Positions 10,126 through 20,100 of a stretch of DNA of 64,000 nt are shown here, piece by piece (the first letter of the stretch is position 1; each line of letters begins with the position of its first letter). The translations under genes were made by a program, and so were the position numbers. Source of the stretch: Monoplex corrugatus (lineage: Eukaryota; Mollusca; Gastropoda; Littorinimorpha; Ranellidae). The notes under the pieces are model-generated. The model was not told the origin of the DNA, did no database searches, and worked only from the letters and a program-made list of their open reading frames with translations. The stretch covers positions 19,947,280 through 20,011,279 of the forward strand of contig JAPXFY010000015.1 of the NCBI GenBank assembly GCA_030674185.1, written 5' to 3'.

Positions 10126-11546
10126 TCAGAGCAGATCTACATGAATTTTACCAATCACCCAGAAACCTCTCTCTCTCTCTCTCTCAACACAAACACACAC
10201 TGTGACACTCACTCCCCCACTCCCAAACCGGGACTGAATATTTTTCTTACCTCTGGGCTGATGATGCATGTCAAAATCAACACAGAACGTCGCGCCAAAA
10301 ACGGAAGCTGACGTGTGGAAGAGAAAAGGAAAGTAGCAGTCGAATTTCGCATTTCGCGCAATCGGAACCGGAAATACGCACGCTGGCTGACGCCCTCCGC
10401 ATAGCTGCAAGTGTCTCTTTGAGGGGCACCAGTCACCGCAGTGGTCATGAAGCTTATTTCTGTGGTTGAAGATGGCCCAGATATCCCGTTTCATTTTGTC
10501 TAGATTCCCCACATTCTTCCTTATTGCTGCCCCATAATGTCCCTGGATTCTGAGAATTGCCTTTTTAGTCAGTTTACCCTGTCCCCCTATACCCTTGACT
10601 GTCCTACTCCCATGACTGAATCTTTTCCCTTTCAGTTCATTCACTTTGTTGGTGAGCTGTCTTCCATTCTCTTTTGAACATGGCCACAACATTCCAGTTT
10701 ATTTACAGTCACATTTTCATAAGTGTTTTCTGTTTTCAAAGTGGAGTATGTCTTACTGTCTCCATCCCCTAGAAAGTTTACATACCGCAAACCAAATTTC
10801 TCCTCTGACCTTGAAAACACCCTACTGCACCGGCTGGTTCCATCGCAGCAGCTGTACCAGTGTGATTTCTATCACACTCACCCCTGTCTTGATGAAGTGC
10901 TCTCCACCTATCCAGTTCCTCACCAGCTTTCTTTTTCTCATGTTTTTTGCAGGTGTCACAATGGTTCGATAGTACTTCATAATCTAGAACCTTAGAGTTA
11001 GACTTTTTTCCATTTACACTAAGCACTGTGACAACCCCATTCTTTGATTGAAAACCCCTACGTTGATATATCCCATCCCCTGATACAGTGACATCCCCAC
11101 TCCCATAGGCCTGTCTGACTTCATCAGCTGCTACCTGGCTGCTTCTTTCTGCAACTGACTCTGTGGCCCTCTTTACCATGTTGCGGTGGTTAGCCCATGT
11201 TTTGTTCAAGGCACAGGGAATGTTCATGTTCCCTAAAAACCTTTTCCCATGTGCCTGCTGTCTTCCTATGGCAAACATGGACAAAGCAAACCTCCTGTTT
11301 ACCTCATATACTTTGTTGACAGTTTTAGAAGTTGAAAAACTCAGGCTACTGAGGATTTGCAGCCACACTCAAATGTCAACACTGATGCCAGATCAGTTCT
11401 TTCTTCTTTCACTGATGAAAGTCGACTGGCTCCCAATGGTTTTTTGCATTCAGGACACAAAAGCTTCTGCACAAAATCAACTAACAATGCACAATCGACA
11501 AAACGAAAACCAGACAGCTGCTCATCCTTATCAAACTCTGCCCTGA
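10126..11546 (-). pseudogene. Mutator-like transposase of the long invertebrate type, main part
   Basis: Remnant of the Mutator-like transposase family whose hallmarks are visible in order: SGFRFVDCALLVDF and CPECKKPLGAS (N-terminal Cys pair), EVNRRFALSMFAIG, TVSGDGIYQRRGFQSKNGVVTV with the first catalytic Asp, LDYEVLSNHCDTCKKHE, then after frameshifts YVNFLGDGDSKTY, LECCGHVQKRM, KLTKKAILRIQGHYG and a WCP motif at the end. Frameshifts lie near 11370, 10980, 10790 and 10690, so it is dead. The first ~65 residues lie at 13673-13872, beyond the MULE insertion. I believe this is the Pfam Mutator family of invertebrate uncharacterised proteins. Confidence 0.82.
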
Positions 11547-11696
11547 CACCAGACGGGAACCAGTGAACTCGTCACACGGTGAAGTTGTCACATGCCTCCA
11601 GTGATCTCGTCACAATAGAATAAAACTGACCCTCTTGTGAAAAGGGCCCTGTATGCAATAAAACAAAGAATCGTGAGTTGTTCTGAAAAAAAAAAT

Positions 11697-12655
11697 CTAA
11701 AATGGTATAAGATGGCTGGCAGCTCTCAGAACCTGGCGGGCTGTCCTCTCCCTGGTCACCAGGCGATCCCAGATCCTGAAGAGCTTGGCATTGGTGGACC
11801 TGGCATCAGCTCTTTGGCGCCTGATGATTGTTGACTCCTTCAGAAGCTGGCATCCCCTGGTCACAAGCCTGGATTCTTCTGCCAGTAGCTGCAGCATCAG
11901 ATACAGGTTCAGGTTTCCTGCACTGGAAGCCTTGGAGTTCAGCTGGCGATGCCATCCCTCCACGTCATTGTTGGTCCGTATGCTTCTGTAGAAGCAGGAC
12001 CAGCTGGAAGATGGCCAAACTGCTGACTCAATCCATGTCTGGTGTATGTAGGTGCAGAGGCGGCGCTGCCCTTCTGTTGTAGCCTCCCCTTCCAACTCTG
12101 CCAGACTGCCGTCTATCTTCTCCCAAGGAAGGTATGGCAGTGCCAGGAGCTGTCGGCAATAAGTGTGGAATGCTGGGTCGTTTTGGTAGGCATGTTGCAT
12201 CCCCAGCTCCTGCATGTGACGCCATACTGCTTGCCCCCAATGGAAGGAGCATCCACGAACATCAACCTCAGCAGCTTCAAAGTCCATGGTGACGCATTCC
12301 AAGTTCCAGGAAAGATCCCTGTGTCGAAGCTCCTGTTTCAAGGCCAACAGCACAGCCAGATAATCCCGCCGACGTTTCCCGGACATAACTGCAAAGGCGA
12401 GTGGCAGCTGCTTTGTCTGGTCCTCCACACGGACAAAAGCGTGAATACTCCACAACTGTGAGAAGGGTGCCCTGACCACCTTAAATGTTCCGTCAGCATA
12501 CCACCGCTTGGCCTGGCTGAGTAGAGTCAGCTGTTGCTCTGAGAAGAACAACACATGACGCTTGTTGCCCACAGTGATATCCACTGGATCTTCAAACTGG
12601 TCAGGCCAATGGCGCATATCCAGTTCAAAGTCGAGGTCCTGTGGATGGCATGGGC
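11697..12655 (-). pseudogene. MULE transposase catalytic domain
   Basis: Catalytic half of the nested MULE. Visible motifs: RWYADGTFKVVRAPFSQLW (first Asp), LECVTMDFEAAEV (second Asp), GCSFHWGQAVWRHMQ (C-x2-H) and RTNNDVEGWHRQLN (likely catalytic Glu). The frame is open to the C-terminus, about 310 residues. It is separated from the N-terminal PHD/FLYWCH half by one single-base frameshift at about 12650 and is otherwise intact. Confidence 0.9.
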
Positions 12656-13428
12656 GACTGCTGGCGGTGATAATTGGCAATACGGCCGAGATAGTCGGTG
12701 CTGCGCTGGTTGGGAATGGGCCGTGACTCCTGGAGCAAATGCTCAGCAATGGTGTATGCTGACTGGTATGGTGCAGCTGCAGCTGTCTCCTTGACGTTTC
12801 TGACCAGCTTTGCTTTCACCGCCGCTCCAGATTCTGCTGCATGTAGATGCTCCTGTGTGCCTCTGGTGAAGATGTCTCCTTCTTGATGGACCATCACCTG
12901 GCACTTACAGGCAGCCCGACGCCTGGTGCATCTCCAGTGTGTTGCACCATCCTTGGATTGCCTGTGGATGCCATAGGTAAAGCCCTCAGAATCAACAAGC
13001 AAGGGCTGACCTCGTTGTGTGCCTCTGGCGATGATTTCAAACGTCAATGGCTGATCCTCCATGATCGGTTCTGTTGTTACAGGATCGTCAACCAGTGAAA
13101 TCTCCTGCACTTCCACGGGGACCTGGAAACTGGCACTGCTCGTGCTGGCATTCATGAGTTCTTCCTCTACACTGACGTCCATAGACGTGGTTTCTTCTGG
13201 AAACGTAGGGTTCCTCTCCAAAAATGCTTCTGCCAGGGCAGTGGCCTCACAGTCTTTGCATTTCCACTCCAACTCTGTCTCTCCTCTGACAGCTTGTCTG
13301 TACACTCTTCGGTCAATGCCAGTGCCGCAAATACGATGCTGCCATCTTCTGCATGCCCCATCACACAACAGGGACTCTTGTCGTGGTGTAACCTCATGCT
13401 GGCAAACGATGCAGATAGCAACTTCCAT
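12650..13428 (-). pseudogene. MULE N-terminal half: PHD-like finger and FLYWCH domain
   Basis: Starts MEVAICIVCQHEV with ATG at 13426-13428. Residues ~6-60 form a PHD-type finger (CIVC, LLCDGACRRWQHRIC, WKCKDC). Residues ~130-200 form a FLYWCH zinc finger (LLVDSEGFTYGIHR, HWRCTRRRAACKCQ, EHLHAAE). FLYWCH domains are typical DNA-binding parts of MULE transposases. It joins the catalytic half after a one-base frameshift near 12650; the two together make one transposase of roughly 570 residues. Confidence 0.88.
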
Positions 13429-13544
13429 GATGACTCTGAAGTGACTTGCTGAAACTGTTGGAAGGAGGCTTTTATACAGGTAGCTGAAGTCGAATTGTGA
13501 GTAATTTGCTCAGTGCTGAGAACTCCTGTTATAACTAGTCAACG

Positions 13545-13564
13545 CTGTGTGTGTGTGTGTGCGT
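13545..13564. repeat. (TG)n microsatellite
   Basis: TG run in the 5' region of the nested MULE. Confidence 0.85.
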
Positions 13565-13672
13565 GCGTAGGTGCATGCGTGACGACTTCACGGTGATCAC
13601 GGTGAACTCGCCACTCGTTTTTCAGCTGTGACGACTTCACCGTGTGACGAGTTCACTGGTATCCCACCAGAC

Positions 13673-13872
13673 AGTTTCTCACTCGATGCACATGGCTTGC
13701 TCGTACTAGGACTAGGAGAAGCAGACAAAGAACTACCTTCGCCTTCCATTTGTTGCCTAGAGGGCCCACTTTCACTTGGATCATCCCTTCCTACATCTTT
13801 TTGAGCCAGCTTTTCTCTCTTATGTGGAGGCACATGCTTTTTGGAATAGTATGAAGCCTTTCTTTTGCCCAT
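13673..13872 (-). pseudogene. N-terminus of the interrupted Mutator transposase
   Basis: Begins with ATG at 13870-13872 (MGKRKASYYSKKHVPPHKRE), a basic start like other members of the family, followed by a Ser-rich linker ending ...CASSEKLSG at the MULE insertion. The frame continues at 11546 on the far side of the insertion. Confidence 0.75.
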
Positions 13873-14474
13873 TTTATCCAGCAACTGATGATTACTTGCA
13901 ATAAACAGTTGTGGAAAACAACCTTGACCTGTGGTGTTCTTTCCGGCAAATTTTGGGGCTCGGCAGGAGAAACGACGTTCATTTCCGTGTTTGAATTTTG
14001 TTTCTAAGTGTTGTAGAATCTGAGATATTGCAATTTGAAGCTTATGAATATTTAATTTGGTAAACACTTGTTTCGTTTTTGATGCACCCACCTCAGAAAT
14101 AAATAAATTAAAAATACTTATAATACTCACCTGCAATAGCTGTTGACATAGCAAAACTCGTAAGGGTTTTTTGAAATCTAAACCAGCCAAGCACCCAAAT
14201 CATGTAAAAAACGGATTTTTCGTGTTTTTGGCATGGTAGAAGCTACCCTTAGAGAGTTAAAATGGCTACCTGAGAGTTTCTACATTATACGAATGAGAGC
14301 TAAAATCAGTAAAATGTTACCAACAACTTTTGAGACATTTTTAGCATTCTTCTATGTACGGGATGTTTGCAGCCTGGGCAGCAGCAACACCAGCATGATA
14401 CCGGGTGCTGAGGGCATTACCAACAGAAGTGATGAACTTTTTCAGGGGCATTTTAGGTAGTACCTGACTCTTTG
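13873..14474. other. No gene recognised
   Basis: Probable 5' flank of the Mutator element. The open frames here have no recognisable domain. Confidence 0.5.
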
Positions 14475-14892
14475 GTTGAAAAAGTCTATGGGGGCGTGGC
14501 CTGTCATGCCTTCCAACTTGAGGCCATGCATTTCGTCGCCTGTGTTTGGAGGAACAGCTGGAAAATACGAAAAATCTTCATGCCAGTCCTTTGTCATAAA
14601 CCGAAGAAAATCTCAGTCTGGGCTGCTAGCAGGTCACTTGCAGACAAAATTCCTACATCACTATCTGTGTCACTCACCACACCTCCTTCCCTCTCCCTCT
14701 CATGTTCACTTTCGGACGTATTTTCGTCACTTTCACCTCATTCTCACAGGCTGGTTCACTGGCCTCTAATTCTGCAGTCTCATCAAAATCTGAACCTTCA
14801 GTCTGAATGAGTTCAATTGCCTCAAGTGCCGTGTACATACGTGTTCTTTGACCGCTTTGGGTGCCACTGGTTGATGATGGTTGCGACGCCAT
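14475..14892 (-). pseudogene. piggyBac-like transposase N-terminal remnant
   Basis: Starts MASQPSSTSGTQSG at 14892, with RMYTALEAIELIQTEGSDFDE and an acidic linker as in animal piggyBac proteins. After frameshifts the segment TKDWHEDFSYFPAVPPNTG...IDFF resembles the start of the piggyBac core. The catalytic part is absent. TATAAAAA lies just upstream (14927-14934, plus-strand coordinates), orientation uncertain. Confidence 0.55.
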
Positions 14893-15258
14893 CGTTCCAC
14901 TGTCTACCTCCGTGGCCGGGGTGGTATAAAAAAATAGCTCACAAGCTGATGACCAGTTGGAGGCTACTCGCCACGTGTACTGGTCAGAGGTTACTGCATG
15001 CTAATGAGGCTTTAGCATGACCCACGTCAATTTCCACTACACGGCACTACGTCAGCAGTGGAAAATTTTGAATGTGTGATGGATTGTGAGTATTTATTTT
15101 GTAGATTTTTTTTTTTTTTTACACATTGTCATTTGCATGTGGCCACACATTCAAAATAGATCATTTCTTAAGTGTTTATGCGGTTCACTGCAGTGGCAGT
15201 AACAGGTTGCCACCACTTACTGTTAGACAGGTGTCAGATGGGAAAGGATCTGTATTTC
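14893..15258. other. No gene recognised
   Basis: Non-coding; contains a T13 run near 15108. Confidence 0.5.
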
Positions 15259-15653
15259 TTATGGTTTGGAAGTTTTGTGCTGCCGGTCGGCCCGGAACAA
15301 ATGGCTGAAAAGAAAGCTGACTTTTTTCAAAGACTCTTCCATGAGGGCATGACTATTTCCTTTTCTTGTTTCCAACACCATCCTTTGCATCTGCCTCGGT
15401 CCCATCTGTCTTCTGGTCCAGCATTGACATAAACTTTTTCCAGTGTGGTTTTCAGGATCTAGGATGTGTTGTTTCGATTTGTTCATGCCACAATCAATGC
15501 AGTTTTTGTAAACACAGTCTTTGCTGGAATATTTGTAAATAGAAAGCTTCACAGCACGGTAGGTGTTGCATATGTGTACATGCTTCCTGATAATTCGATT
15601 TGCTACCTGTATTTTCAGATGACAATTAGCACAGTGTTCACACATGCACTGAT
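15259..15653 (-). pseudogene. SDGC-family transposon protein fragment, downstream of piggyBac 1
   Basis: Conserved Cys-rich segment of an uncharacterised invertebrate transposon protein: QCMCEHCANC, KDCVYKNCIDCG and the ESLKKVSFLFSHLFRADRQ motif. Its upstream continuation lies at 17933-18180; the intact piggyBac interrupts it in frame at a TTAA. A related fragment is at 25105-25383 (VDECVDELLQELGSLSRHVF). Function unknown; probably the N-terminal half of a DDE-type transposase. Confidence 0.6.
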
Positions 15654-15925
15654 TTAACCTTTAGCACACTGCATTTTTCCAGGACTTCTTTTCTCTGTCC
15701 CTGCATTCTTTCTCTGGGAGCAAAAAACTTGAGCACCTACTCATTTAGAATTGTTATAACTTAGCTTGTATTGTATGCAGAGACTTGATTTTTTGTATAC
15801 TAATAAAATAATGGATGAGGAATGTTTTCATATAATGCATTATGTTTTGCATGCATGTTTTGACATTGAAAAAAAAAAAATAAAAACAAAAACAAAAAAA
15901 CGCAAACATGTTGACTCACTTTCAT

Positions 15926-17659
15926 TTATTGTGAGTGGAGTTCTGGGGTACAGTCTACCTTGTAGTCCACCAGACTGTGGTATCTCTGGAAGCAGGGGTA
16001 TGGGCAGAGGGCCACAGCACATTTTCGGCACACAAACTGGGTCTGATGGCGCTTCTTCTCACGGCTGGAGCACACAACACAGTCCGGGCGGGAAGGCCTG
16101 CCGTTGCTCAGACGCTTGGGGTTGATGAGAAGCTGATGTTCAGTCAACACCAGCCTGTCTGGGGGGTCTTCTGTCTTCCTGCCTCTCCTGTGTGAGACTC
16201 CTGACTGGTAGCCACGAAGCAGAGAATGCGCAATTGCCAGCCTGAACTTTTCAGCATTGACACGGCGAACAGACAGGGCCTTCCAAATCACGAGGGCGTT
16301 GCAAAAACAAACCTCAAAGAGGTAGAAAAACACTTTCTTCCACCACTTTGTGGACCTGTGCAGCACCATGTAGTAGGTCATCGCCTTGTCAGCTCTGTCT
16401 ATCCCCCCCATGTGCTGAGTGTATGACTGAACAGCGCATGGTTTGTCCACGACACGGATGTGGTCTTCGTGACGTTTGGAACGCACTTCCTTCCTGAAGG
16501 TCTGAGCAGAGTGGGCAGTTGTCATCAGGTTCACTGGCCTTCTGTCATACCAGGATATGTAGCGTGTGTTCCCAACTCTGTGTGTGATTGGAGGCTGGCC
16601 AGCACGGGGTCTTGCTGTCTTGATGCATTCAGGCACACCCTGGCGGTTGACTCTTAGTGTGCCGCAAGCTCCTGTCTGGTGTTGGGCCAGGTCTTCGAAG
16701 AGGGCTGGTGATGTAAAAAAGTTGTCCATGTAGACAACATGGCCCTTGTTGTACAACTTTTCTGCAAGTGAGGTAACTACTTGATGAGCTACTCCCACTG
16801 CCCTTGGTGCTTGGACGTTTTCTCGGCCTAAGTACAGTTGCCAGTTGTACATGTAGCCCGTTTTCGCGTCAGCAAGGCCCCAGGCTTTCAAGCCCCACTT
16901 GGTTGGTTTGCCTGGCATGTAGATGAGCAGGCCTGTTCTTCCTTTGAAAGGAATCATGCTTTCATCTACTGACACTTCTTTTCCAGGATGGAAGTGTTTC
17001 TGCCAAAGTGGTACAAGTTTTTCATAAAGTGGGCGGATTTTATTTGCCCTATCGTGTTCAGGATGACCTCGGGGTTTGGCAGTAGTGTTGTCCGAGACGT
17101 GGAAGAAAGCAAGAATTGCCATGAACTTGTCCCTAGGCATGATGCTCCTGAAGCCTGGCATCTCGATGAAATCATCAGTTGACCAGTACAAATCAAAGGA
17201 AGATCGTTTGGTGAGGCCTATCAGGAGCAGGATGGCTAAGAAAGCTTTCATTTCATCGAAGGTGACTTCTTTCCAAGCCTTGATGTACGAATGGCGACCG
17301 ACGTTTTCTCCTCTCTTCTCCTTCACCTGACTGGCATATCGATTTGTTTCTATCACCAACATATCGATTATTTCATCCGTCATAAACAAACGAAAAAGTT
17401 CTCCCTCAGAAATGCCATCAGGTATCTCCTTGGGACCATAAGTTTCCGTGAAATCGGTCAGCCATGAATGTTCGTATCCACTCGGAACATCGCCGTCACT
17501 TTCGGTGTCACTTTCGATTGGATCACTATCATCGTCACCAACACCTTCTACCATCACTTCGCCGTCGATTTCAGCTTGTGTGAAGCCTTCAAACTCATTT
17601 TCAGAGTCCGAATCGTAGAACAGTTCGTACAAGAATTTTTCCAAGTCAGCATCCGCCAT
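15926..17659 (-). CDS. piggyBac transposase (PGBD4-like), intact
   Basis: 577 residues from the ATG at 17657-17659 (MADADLEKFLYEL); upstream codons are open but use non-ATG starts. It cuts and pastes DNA at TTAA through a DDD active site. Visible: acidic N-terminus, ETNRYASQ, TFDEMKAFLAILLLIGLT, VSVDESMIPFKGR (first Asp), VVYMDNFFTSPALF (second Asp), QHMGGIDRADK (third Asp region), and a C-terminal Cys-rich cross-brace (CVVC...CRKCAVALCPYPCFQRYH) that binds the terminal repeats in this family. No stops or frameshifts, so it is potentially functional. Confidence 0.95.
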   Translation of the reverse strand: MADADLEKFLYELFYDSDSENEFEGFTQAEIDGEVMVEGVGDDDSDPIESDTESDGDVPSGYEHSWLTDFTETYGPKEIPDGISEGELFRLFMTDEIIDMLVIETNRYASQVKEKRGENVGRHSYIKAWKEVTFDEMKAFLAILLLIGLTKRSSFDLYWSTDDFIEMPGFRSIMPRDKFMAILAFFHVSDNTTAKPRGHPEHDRANKIRPLYEKLVPLWQKHFHPGKEVSVDESMIPFKGRTGLLIYMPGKPTKWGLKAWGLADAKTGYMYNWQLYLGRENVQAPRAVGVAHQVVTSLAEKLYNKGHVVYMDNFFTSPALFEDLAQHQTGACGTLRVNRQGVPECIKTARPRAGQPPITHRVGNTRYISWYDRRPVNLMTTAHSAQTFRKEVRSKRHEDHIRVVDKPCAVQSYTQHMGGIDRADKAMTYYMVLHRSTKWWKKVFFYLFEVCFCNALVIWKALSVRRVNAEKFRLAIAHSLLRGYQSGVSHRRGRKTEDPPDRLVLTEHQLLINPKRLSNGRPSRPDCVVCSSREKKRHQTQFVCRKCAVALCPYPCFQRYHSLVDYKVDCTPELHSQ

Positions 17660-17851
17660 TTTGTTGTTGAAAAAATCCGCAAAATCGATGATCACACTTC
17701 AAAAATTCAATACTCCGTGTTGAATCGAAGGAAATGCAAATGGCGGACGGAAGAGCAAAGTTTAGCCTCGTTTTGAATCGAAAGTAGTAGTGTTACTATT
17801 ATAAGTAACGGATATAGTGTTCGCGAACCGGGAATTTTGAACACCCTTAAC

Positions 17852-17918
17852 TCGGCGACACAGTGCGCCTGCAGATGCAGGGGAAATAATCCGTTCGGCG
17901 ACACAGTGCGCCTACAGC
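17852..17918. repeat. Direct subterminal repeats of piggyBac 1
   Basis: CGGCGACACAGTGCGCCT occurs twice (about 17852 and 17896) just inside the right end. Likely transposase-binding sites. Confidence 0.75.
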
Positions 17919-17932
17919 GTGCTAAAGGTTAA

Positions 17933-18180
17933 AGGTGTCTTGGCCATTTTTCTGATGTGCTGAAGTCTACACTTTGCAAACTGTGTAAGTGATGCACTAC
18001 CACATTTCAGCCTTGTATCCTTTGTGATAACCAGCAAACATTTTTTGAAGAGCAGCTTTTGGTCCGCCTTTTTGCTATCTTTTTGTGTGGAAGGGGCACA
18101 GCTTTACTTCAAAAAAATTCTGAAACTTCTTTCAGTACTTTTATCTTTCTTTTCCTGTATGTGATATGACCAGCTACAGG
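17933..18180 (-). pseudogene. SDGC-family transposon protein fragment, upstream of piggyBac 1
   Basis: Continues the ORF of 15259-15653 on the far side of the insertion: KKCLLVITKDTRLKCG, FAKCRLQHIRKMAKTPLNQC. The K...RP/QH...K...TPLNxCxCEYC pattern is shared by uncharacterised invertebrate transposon proteins. At least one stop lies upstream. Confidence 0.5.
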
Positions 18181-18274
18181 CATTATGAGAGTGCCTAGTA
18201 GAGGCATTTCACATGATGGGTTGTATGTTAAAAGAAAGTTAAGGAAATGTAGTTTGACATATGTACCATACCAT

Positions 18275-18480
18275 GAGAACAGCTGATATGATTTTACATC
18301 TGGTATTATGATTTTATGTCTGGTTTTCTTTAAATGCGTTTTAGACTTGCAAGGTCAACGGTGAGCATGGTTTTTAAATGTTGTCTTTTCTCTTAACCAG
18401 GTTGTAGTTTTTGATGTGTTTGCCCTGAGATGGCTCTAGTAGTCGGCTGGGCTATAAGCAGTATGAACTTAAACTTGAGT
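18275..18480 (+). mobile_element. LINE/SINE 3'-end repeat, copy 1
   Basis: Shares TGGTTTTCTTTAA, GGTGAGCATGGTTTT, TTGTCTTTT, and a terminal GTCGGCTGGGCTATAAGCA with copies at 47978, 48128 and 54570, all in plus orientation. Confidence 0.8.
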
Positions 18481-18599
18481 CATGAATACAAGTCTGACAG
18501 TTCACTACCCATCCCACCGTTTGTCAGGTCATGCACCTGAATCCGTTCTCGATCACTAATAAGAAACTGTCAGGCGGTTTCTCTTTGTGAAAGAAGATA

Positions 18600-18700
18600 A
18601 TGTTTGCATGTGCCACAGATCACAATTTTGTTTGCATGTGCCACAGAAATAATGTTTGCATGAGCCACAGATCACAATGGTGTTTGCATGTGCACAAACA
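18600..18700. repeat. Short tandem repeat
   Basis: About four imperfect units of TGTTTGCATGTGCCACAGA with a variable TCACAAT spacer. Confidence 0.85.
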
Positions 18701-18811
18701 TTTGCATGATCACAAAGGTTTTCCTGTCTTCTGATTGGTGTTGCACAGTTCAGGATTTCTGTTATTGGGACACCAGTGAAATGGAGGTAGTGGTAGGGCA
18801 GGCCAGACAAC

Positions 18812-19627
18812 TCAGTGCAATGCCTGTAAGAAATATAACCAAGAATGATAAAGAGACTGATGCTGACTGGAGAAATGTTGACAGGAATTCAAAGAGGTGG
18901 GTAAAATAAGCGAAAGAAAATTAGTGATATGGTTAAGTACCAGTACCACATCTTTGGTCAGGAACAAATTTAAATCTTCATGATATGGTGAAATATTGTG
19001 TTCTCTGATTGGAATGATTTTCAGCCAAATGAAGGTTGACTTCTTTATCAGGGGAACTGGCTGGTTCCCAAGTGAAGATGTTTCAGGGGATTCACACCAA
19101 TAATACAGGGTGCTTCCATCTTTCCAAGTGGATGTAAGGAAGCATATACAGTACAGTCTCATCAACTCATCTATCTCAATCACTTGACCAGTGATGGACT
19201 TTCTGTTCCAAACAGTTCTATGGAAGGAGTGGCTCTTGGGTGTACTGAGGCATTTGGAACTCAGCACCAGTGGCACAAAGTGATGTGGCAACCAAAACTT
19301 TTCACTGGACCCATCACCATGGGTGCATGACCTCATGATAAACAACTTGTGGTTTTGGGGTGCATCGGTGCTCTGATAATGCGGTCGCAATGCAGCCTGT
19401 AGAGAGAATACCTCATGGATGGGTGAACAGATTGGATTGTGCTCTTGGTTACCAAGGAAACAGCAAAGAACTCTCACAGGCCAGTGACAGAGTTTGGCTG
19501 TTTGACAGCCAACACTTCTTGGAATGCAACAGCTAAGGGAGAATTTGCAGAGACAGATGTCATTGTGGCAACACGTATAACTTATCTGGGGAGGCTGTGT
19601 AATACGTACCACACCAATATTTACCAT
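18812..19627 (-). other. Unexplained 271-codon open frame
   Basis: Long open frame without a recognisable domain and with a Cys/Ser/His-rich composition unlike the elements around it. It may be a chance open frame or part of a decayed coding region on the other strand. I cannot assign a function. Confidence 0.2.
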
Positions 19628-20100
19628 TCAGAAACAGCTCTGGGTTGGCAACCATCACCAAAACTACTCTGCAATGAAGCTCCACATGGCGACTTTTATT
19701 ACCAAACAGCATAACACCAATGGATCTGAAACAAGTTCCATCACCAAGAACAGTGACTGGTTAAGTGGTTTGCACCTGTCTGTAACCTCAGGCTCCAGCA
19801 ACAAACATTGACATGACAGGGCAAAGTAGGGAGGGTAAACCTAAATCTCATAATATTTCTTCCACTGCTTTGCAAATGACTGAACATCTTCAAAAGTGCT
19901 GCATGTCAGGAGTTCATCCATAATGTAATTAAAGATGATTCTGTCTTTGTGCCAGTTTCCAGTCTGTCATGAGACAGGACAGTTCATCATTATCAGACTG
20001 TCTGAGATTCTCTGTAGATTAACTAGTTTCTGTCTGAATTCAGGCTTGGTCCATTTCTTGTGTCATCTGAGAGTCATGAGTCGTTTTGTTCACAGTCAAT
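19628..20100. other. No gene recognised
   Basis: Nothing identifiable between the unexplained open frame and LINE A. Confidence 0.5.

Larger units (their letters stand above)
11555..13664 (-). mobile_element. Complete PHD/FLYWCH MULE with TIRs and 8-bp TSD
   Basis: A 2.1-kb transposon. Its ends are inverted repeats of about 38 bp (35 match): left GGGAACCAGTGAACTCGTCA, right (inverted) GGATACCAGTGAACTCGTCA, both continuing CACGGTGAAG. The flanking CACCAGAC occurs at 11547-11554 and 13665-13672. Removing the element and one CACCAGAC restores the reading frame of the surrounding Mutator ORF (EKLSG + VRAEFDKDE), which confirms the boundaries. Related half-copies (GTGAACTCG, GTGATCTCGTCAC) recur just inside both ends. 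Confidence 0.93.
15658..17928 (-). mobile_element. piggyBac 1, complete element
   Basis: 2271 bp between TTAA at 15654-15657 and 17929-17932. Ends are CCTTTAGCACACTGC (left) and CCTTTAGCACGCTGT (right, inverted). One intact transposase gene inside. Removing the element joins the surrounding ORF in frame (KTPLNQCMCEHC). Confidence 0.96.

Noticed and set aside
10126..10260. End of the Mutator frame with Cys/Val/Glu/Arg repeats
   Set aside because: Beyond the conserved WCP motif the frame only translates CT and CA repeats.
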